Shown: one piece after another, positions 60,683-64,000 of the stretch
Numbering within the stretch: position 1 is the first letter of the stretch
Layout: each line of letters starts with the position of its first letter
Source: Panulirus ornatus
Lineage: Eukaryota > Arthropoda > Malacostraca > Decapoda > Palinuridae
Assembly: GCF_036320965.1 (NCBI RefSeq)
Contig: NC_092234.1
Location: 41,663,532 to 41,727,531 of the forward strand
Reading direction: 5' to 3'
DNA: 64,000 nt
Notes under the pieces: generated by a model
What the model was told of the DNA's origin: nothing
What the model saw: only the letters and a program-made list of their open reading frames with translations
The model's database searches: none
Made by a program: the position numbers and the translations under genes

Positions 60683-60899
60683 GACACTACTCAAAATTTG
60701 AAATAGTGAATAAAAGCCTCAAATTAATGCCTTTCTAAAGCCACTAATTAATCAATTAAGACCGTCCAACACGGAGAGGAGTCGTTAGTGGTGCCACTAA
60801 TCAGGATCACACAGTGAACAATTGTCATTAACGAACCCTTAATCATGACCTAACACACACACGTGTGGCCGCCGCACGCGACCTTCACCTTTATCATCA

Positions 60900-61795
60900 T
60901 TATGGTTATCCGGCCATCAACAGTGGTCTTATCCGGCCATCAACAGTGGTCTTATCCGACCATCAACTGTGGTCTTATCCGGCCATCAACAGTGGTCTTA
61001 TCCGGCCATCAACTGTGGTCTTATCCGACCATCAACAGTGGTCTTATCCGGCCACCAACAGTGATCTTATCCGGCCATCAACAGTGGTCTTATCCGGCCA
61101 TCAACAGTGTTTTTATCCGACCATCAACAGTGGTCTTATCCAGCCATCAACAGTGGTCTTATCCGATCATCAACAGTGGTCTTATCCGACCATCAACAGT
61201 GGTCTTATCCGATCATCAACAGTGGTCTTATCCGACCATCAACAGTGGTCTTATCCGACCATCAACTGTGGTCTTATCCGGCCATCAACAGTGGTCTTAT
61301 CCGGCCATCAACTGTGGTCTTATCCGACCATCAACAGTGGTCTTATCCGGCCACCAACAGTGATCTTATCCGGCCATCAACAGTGGTCTTATCCGACCAT
61401 GAACAGTGTTTTTATCCGACCATCAACAGTGGTCTTATCCAGCCATCAACAGTGGTCTTATCCGATCATCAACAGTGGTCTTATCCGACCATCAACAGTG
61501 GTCTTATCCGATCATCAACAGTGGTCTTATCCAGCCATCAACAGTGGTCTTATCCGATCATCAACAGTGGTCTTATCCGATCATCAACAGTGGTCTTATC
61601 CGACCATCAACAGTGGTCTTATCCGATCATCAACAGTGGTCTTATCCAGCCATCAACAGTGGTCTTATCCGATCATCAACAGAGGTCTTATCCGATCATC
61701 AACAGAGGTCTTATCCGATCATCAACAGTGGTCTTATCCGACCATCAACAGTGGTCTTATCCGATCATCAACAGTGGTCTTATCCAGCCATCACG
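60900..61795 (+). repeat. 23-nt minisatellite, copy B
   Basis: About 39 tandem copies of a 23-nt unit starting atcaacagtggtcttatccg, ending in acc, gcc or atc variants. All three plus frames stay open because the unit lacks stops; I do not regard them as coding. Counterpart of 57035-57930, with only scattered differences. Confidence 0.95.
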
Positions 61796-61809
61796 CGAGA
61801 ACAGCTTTA

Positions 61810-62085
61810 CTGCCCATCACAGGCGGTCAACTGCCCGTCACAGGTGGTCAACTGCCCATCACAGGCGGTCAACTGCCCATCACAGGTGGTCAACTGCCCG
61901 TCACAGGCGGTCAACTGCCCATCACAGGCGGTCAACTGCCCATCACAGGCGGTCAACTGCCCGTCACAGGCGGTCAACTGCCCATCACAGGCGGTCAACT
62001 GCCCATCACAGGCGGTCAACTGCCCGTCACAGGTGGTCAACTGCCCGTCACAGGTGGTCAACTGCCCGTCACAGGTGCTACTATG
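61810..62085 (+). repeat. 21-nt minisatellite, copy B
   Basis: About 13 tandem copies of a 21-nt unit starting ggtcaactgcccatcacagg, alternating between ccatcacagg and ccgtcacagg variants. It is the counterpart of 57945-58210. Open frames through it come from the stop-free, frame-preserving unit and are not genes. Confidence 0.93.
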
Positions 62086-62634
62086 TGAAGCACTGTTGAC
62101 CCTGGGTCCGGTTTAACAAGCGACTTAACCAATCACAGCAACGCTTCTGATCGAACCACCCTCCCACCCCACTCCCCTATCCGCCACCACGACAATCAGA
62201 GACAAACTGCCAGTAAAACGATCCATTACCAACAAGACAAGATCATCAGGTAAGACCAGATTCCCTCCATAACAAGGACGAGGAACACTGGAATCGACAT
62301 TAGTGACCAGAAGTCAACAGACGATCCAGTAATCTGCTGGAAGTTTGGGCAAAACATATGTTAATGAGGGCTTGATGTGGGACCCTTTGAAAATTAATTT
62401 ATGACTAGTAAATTGTGTATAACGAATACATGTATATATATAAATCGAAGTATACATCCCTGTAAGAGAGGTTTGGATCAAGTGGATGAAAAAACTTTTA
62501 CGTAATCTGAAATGACAGAGAAAAGTTTAGTAACTTTAGTGAAAGTAAAGGAGAAAATTATCATTTTTAAAAAGGACTGGACATAAATAATGAGGTAGAT
62601 GATAACCCCATCAGGTAATGGTCGCCTCCTTTAC

Positions 62635-62796
62635 CATAATTCTCAGAGGGATAATATGTCTGGCCCTGGTCGGTGACCCAGGCCTGCACGCTGACGAAGT
62701 CGGCCACGAAGGAGGGGATGTTGCACTTGAGGATGGCCGAGTTGCCCCGGATCACGTACTCAGGCACCACGTCCGTCTGGTAAGCTTGGTGGACCA
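62635..62796 (-). CDS. Dscam: Dscam exon 4.2 (Ig2 N-terminal half)
   Basis: 162 nt; peptide opens VVHQAYQTDVVPEYVIRGN, with ILKCNIPSFVADFV, VQAW and a SENYG end. Acceptor ccatctccctcag, donor GTAAAG. The predicted peptide is identical to exon 4.4 (58767-58928), with a silent difference in the valine-rich stretch near 62770. It is the second-copy member of the tandem duplication, so it adds a splice choice but no new Ig2 sequence. Confidence 0.92.
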
Positions 62797-63453
62797 CTGA
62801 GGGAGATGGCGAGATATGGGCCAGATATCTGGTGACGGTGAGCGGGTAGCGTGACGCTGCTTTGTTACGGGGTTGTGACAGTAATGGCTGTGTACTAGAT
62901 GTATGACGGTGACAGTTGTGATCGGGTGGCGTAACGCTAGTGACTGTGGGGGGGGATGATGACGTGTGAGGGTGTTTGTGACGAGAGGGTAGTGTGACCA
63001 CGGCAGCTGTGAGCGAGTCACGTTACAACGCAGAGTGTCATACGAAAAAATGCTGACGACTGCAAACTAATACCGCGTCGTTAAGACCTAACAACAACAA
63101 CTACCGGGACGTGTTACAAACGACCTGAACACCTGTTACGACCAATAACATCGAGACCAACCCATGACAACCACACACACACACACACACACACGGAGGC
63201 TCTTAACACCTGAAAACAAACACATGAAATTACGACTACCTCACTAAAAACCATAATCATTTCATTAAGAACCTGAAAACGAAAAGGAGTTAATAGTCTA
63301 TTGCCAGTAATTAGGAGCTGGAAGAAAACTGGTGTGTGTGCGTGTGTGTGTGTGTGAATGTCTTAAATCAACGGTTAATTATAATCTGAAACAACGGACA
63401 AGAAAGTTGTTAGTATGCGCGTGAGGCAGGGCCAGGCCGCCCTCCACCATTAC
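62797..63453 (-). other. Intron between 4.1 and 4.2
   Basis: No exon is visible. It holds a short CA run near 63173 and a GT run near 63335, plus two polypyrimidine-CAG motifs on the transcript strand. It is nearly identical to 58929-59582 because it lies in the second copy of the 3.87-kb duplication. Confidence 0.7.
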
Positions 63454-63615
63454 CATAATCATGGCTCGGGTAGTAATGGTCGCCCGTGTCGGTGCTCCAG
63501 CCGGTGACGCTGACGAAGTCGGCCACGAAGGAGGGGATGTTGCACTTGAGGATGGCAGAGTTGCCCCGGATCACGTACTCCTCCCCGACAGATGTCTTGT
63601 AGAACTGTGCCACCA
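63454..63615 (-). CDS. Dscam: Dscam exon 4.1 (Ig2 N-terminal half)
   Basis: First exon-4 variant in gene order, 162 nt. The peptide opens VVAQFYKTSVGEEYVIRGN, carries the first Ig2 cysteine in ILKCNIPSFVADFV and the tryptophan in VTGW, and ends HDYG with the last G codon split into exon 5. Acceptor is cgcggccgtag, donor GTAATG. The STDTGD loop and VTGW (not VQAW/VQSW) separate it from the other intact variants; only truncated 4.3 and pseudo-exon 4.6 share VTGW. In arthropod Dscam, Ig2 belongs to the isoform-specific homophilic binding surface. Confidence 0.93.
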
Positions 63616-64000
63616 CTACGGCCGCGTCCGCCCCAACACCACCACCACCACCCAACCATCATTACCATCACCAACACCACCGCCAGCCAGACGGGCCAGA
63701 GACGCGCACGTTATGTAGGGGACAAGGCACACGTTAACGACGACCTGTGAGGTCTGTGGTGACGGGGAGGTCTGTATGGTGACGGGGAGGCCTGTATGGT
63801 GACGGGGAGGTCTGTATGGTGACGGGGAGGCCTGTATTGTGACGGGGAGGTCTGTATGGTGAAGGATGAGGCTTGTATGGTGAAGGAGAGGCCTGTATGG
63901 TGGCGGGGAGGCCTGTATGGTGAAGGGTGAGGCGAGTGTGGTGAGGGGAAGGTTTATGTGGCGACGGGGGAGGCCTCTACGATGAGGGAGCGAGGTCTAT
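63616..64000 (-). repeat. Intron 3 end with 20-nt minisatellite
   Basis: This intronic stretch lies upstream of exon 4.1. From about 63740 to 64000 the plus strand repeats a 20-nt unit starting ggtgacggggaggtctgtat, about ten or more degenerate copies, running off the window edge. No exon is visible; constant exon 3 should lie beyond the window. Confidence 0.8.

Larger units (their letters stand above)
55839..63576. repeat. 3.87-kb tandem segmental duplication
   Basis: Two head-to-tail copies, about 55839-59709 and 59709-63576, run in the same order: 32-nt minisatellite, 23-nt minisatellite, 21-nt minisatellite, exon 4.4/4.2, intron, exon 4.3/4.1. They differ by a modest number of substitutions and small indels. 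The junction near 59709 joins the middle of an exon-4 copy to the minisatellite through the shared bases ctcatctacagg. It may be a very recent unequal crossover or a false duplication from haplotypes in an assembly. Confidence 0.93.

Overview
The window is the interior of one arthropod Dscam (hypervariable Down syndrome cell adhesion molecule) gene, read entirely on the minus strand. It contains the mutually exclusive exon-4 cluster (33270-63615), the constant exon 5 (29730-29879) and most or all of the exon-6 cluster (613-21567). Exon 4 encodes the N-terminal half of Ig domain 2, exon 5 completes Ig2 and leads into Ig3, and exon 6 encodes the N-terminal half of Ig3. I count 25 exon-4 copies: 23 intact, one 5'-truncated and one pseudo-exon. 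I count 21 exon-6 copies: 20 intact and one relic. If one exon is chosen per cluster, these two clusters alone allow 23 x 20 = 460 combinations. No other gene was found. Exon 3 lies beyond base 64000 and exon 7 before base 1.

The many variants, the abundance of dinucleotide microsatellites, kilobase-scale minisatellites in introns and a tRNA-like SINE tail suggest a decapod crustacean, perhaps a crab. That is inference. I number variants in gene order (5' to 3' on the minus strand, so from high to low coordinate): 4.1 (63454) to 4.25 (33270), then 6.1 (21444) to 6.21 (613).

Layout from high to low coordinate: 63616-64000 intron 3 with a 20-nt minisatellite; 59.7-63.6 kb and 55.8-59.7 kb, two nearly identical 3.87-kb tandem copies; 33.3-55.5 kb, the rest of the exon-4 cluster; 29.9-33.3 kb, the intron before exon 5; exon 5; 21.6-29.7 kb, a long intron with 28-nt and 42-nt minisatellites and a purine-rich transcript stretch; 0.6-21.6 kb, the exon-6 cluster with a 3.5-kb minisatellite at 12.4-15.9 kb.

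Exon phases fit throughout. Exon 4 starts after one base of a codon and has a length divisible by 3 (162 or 165). Exon 5 is 150 nt. Exon 6 is 121, 124 or 133 nt (1 mod 3). Every intact variant has AG and GT at the expected edges. The most unusual unexplained structure is a set of ladders of polypyrimidine-AG motifs on the transcript strand just downstream of most exon-4 variants. They are spaced roughly 25-50 nt, and many read AG|GT, as recursive splice sites do. Very long open frames inside the minisatellites are artefacts of stop-free repeat units.
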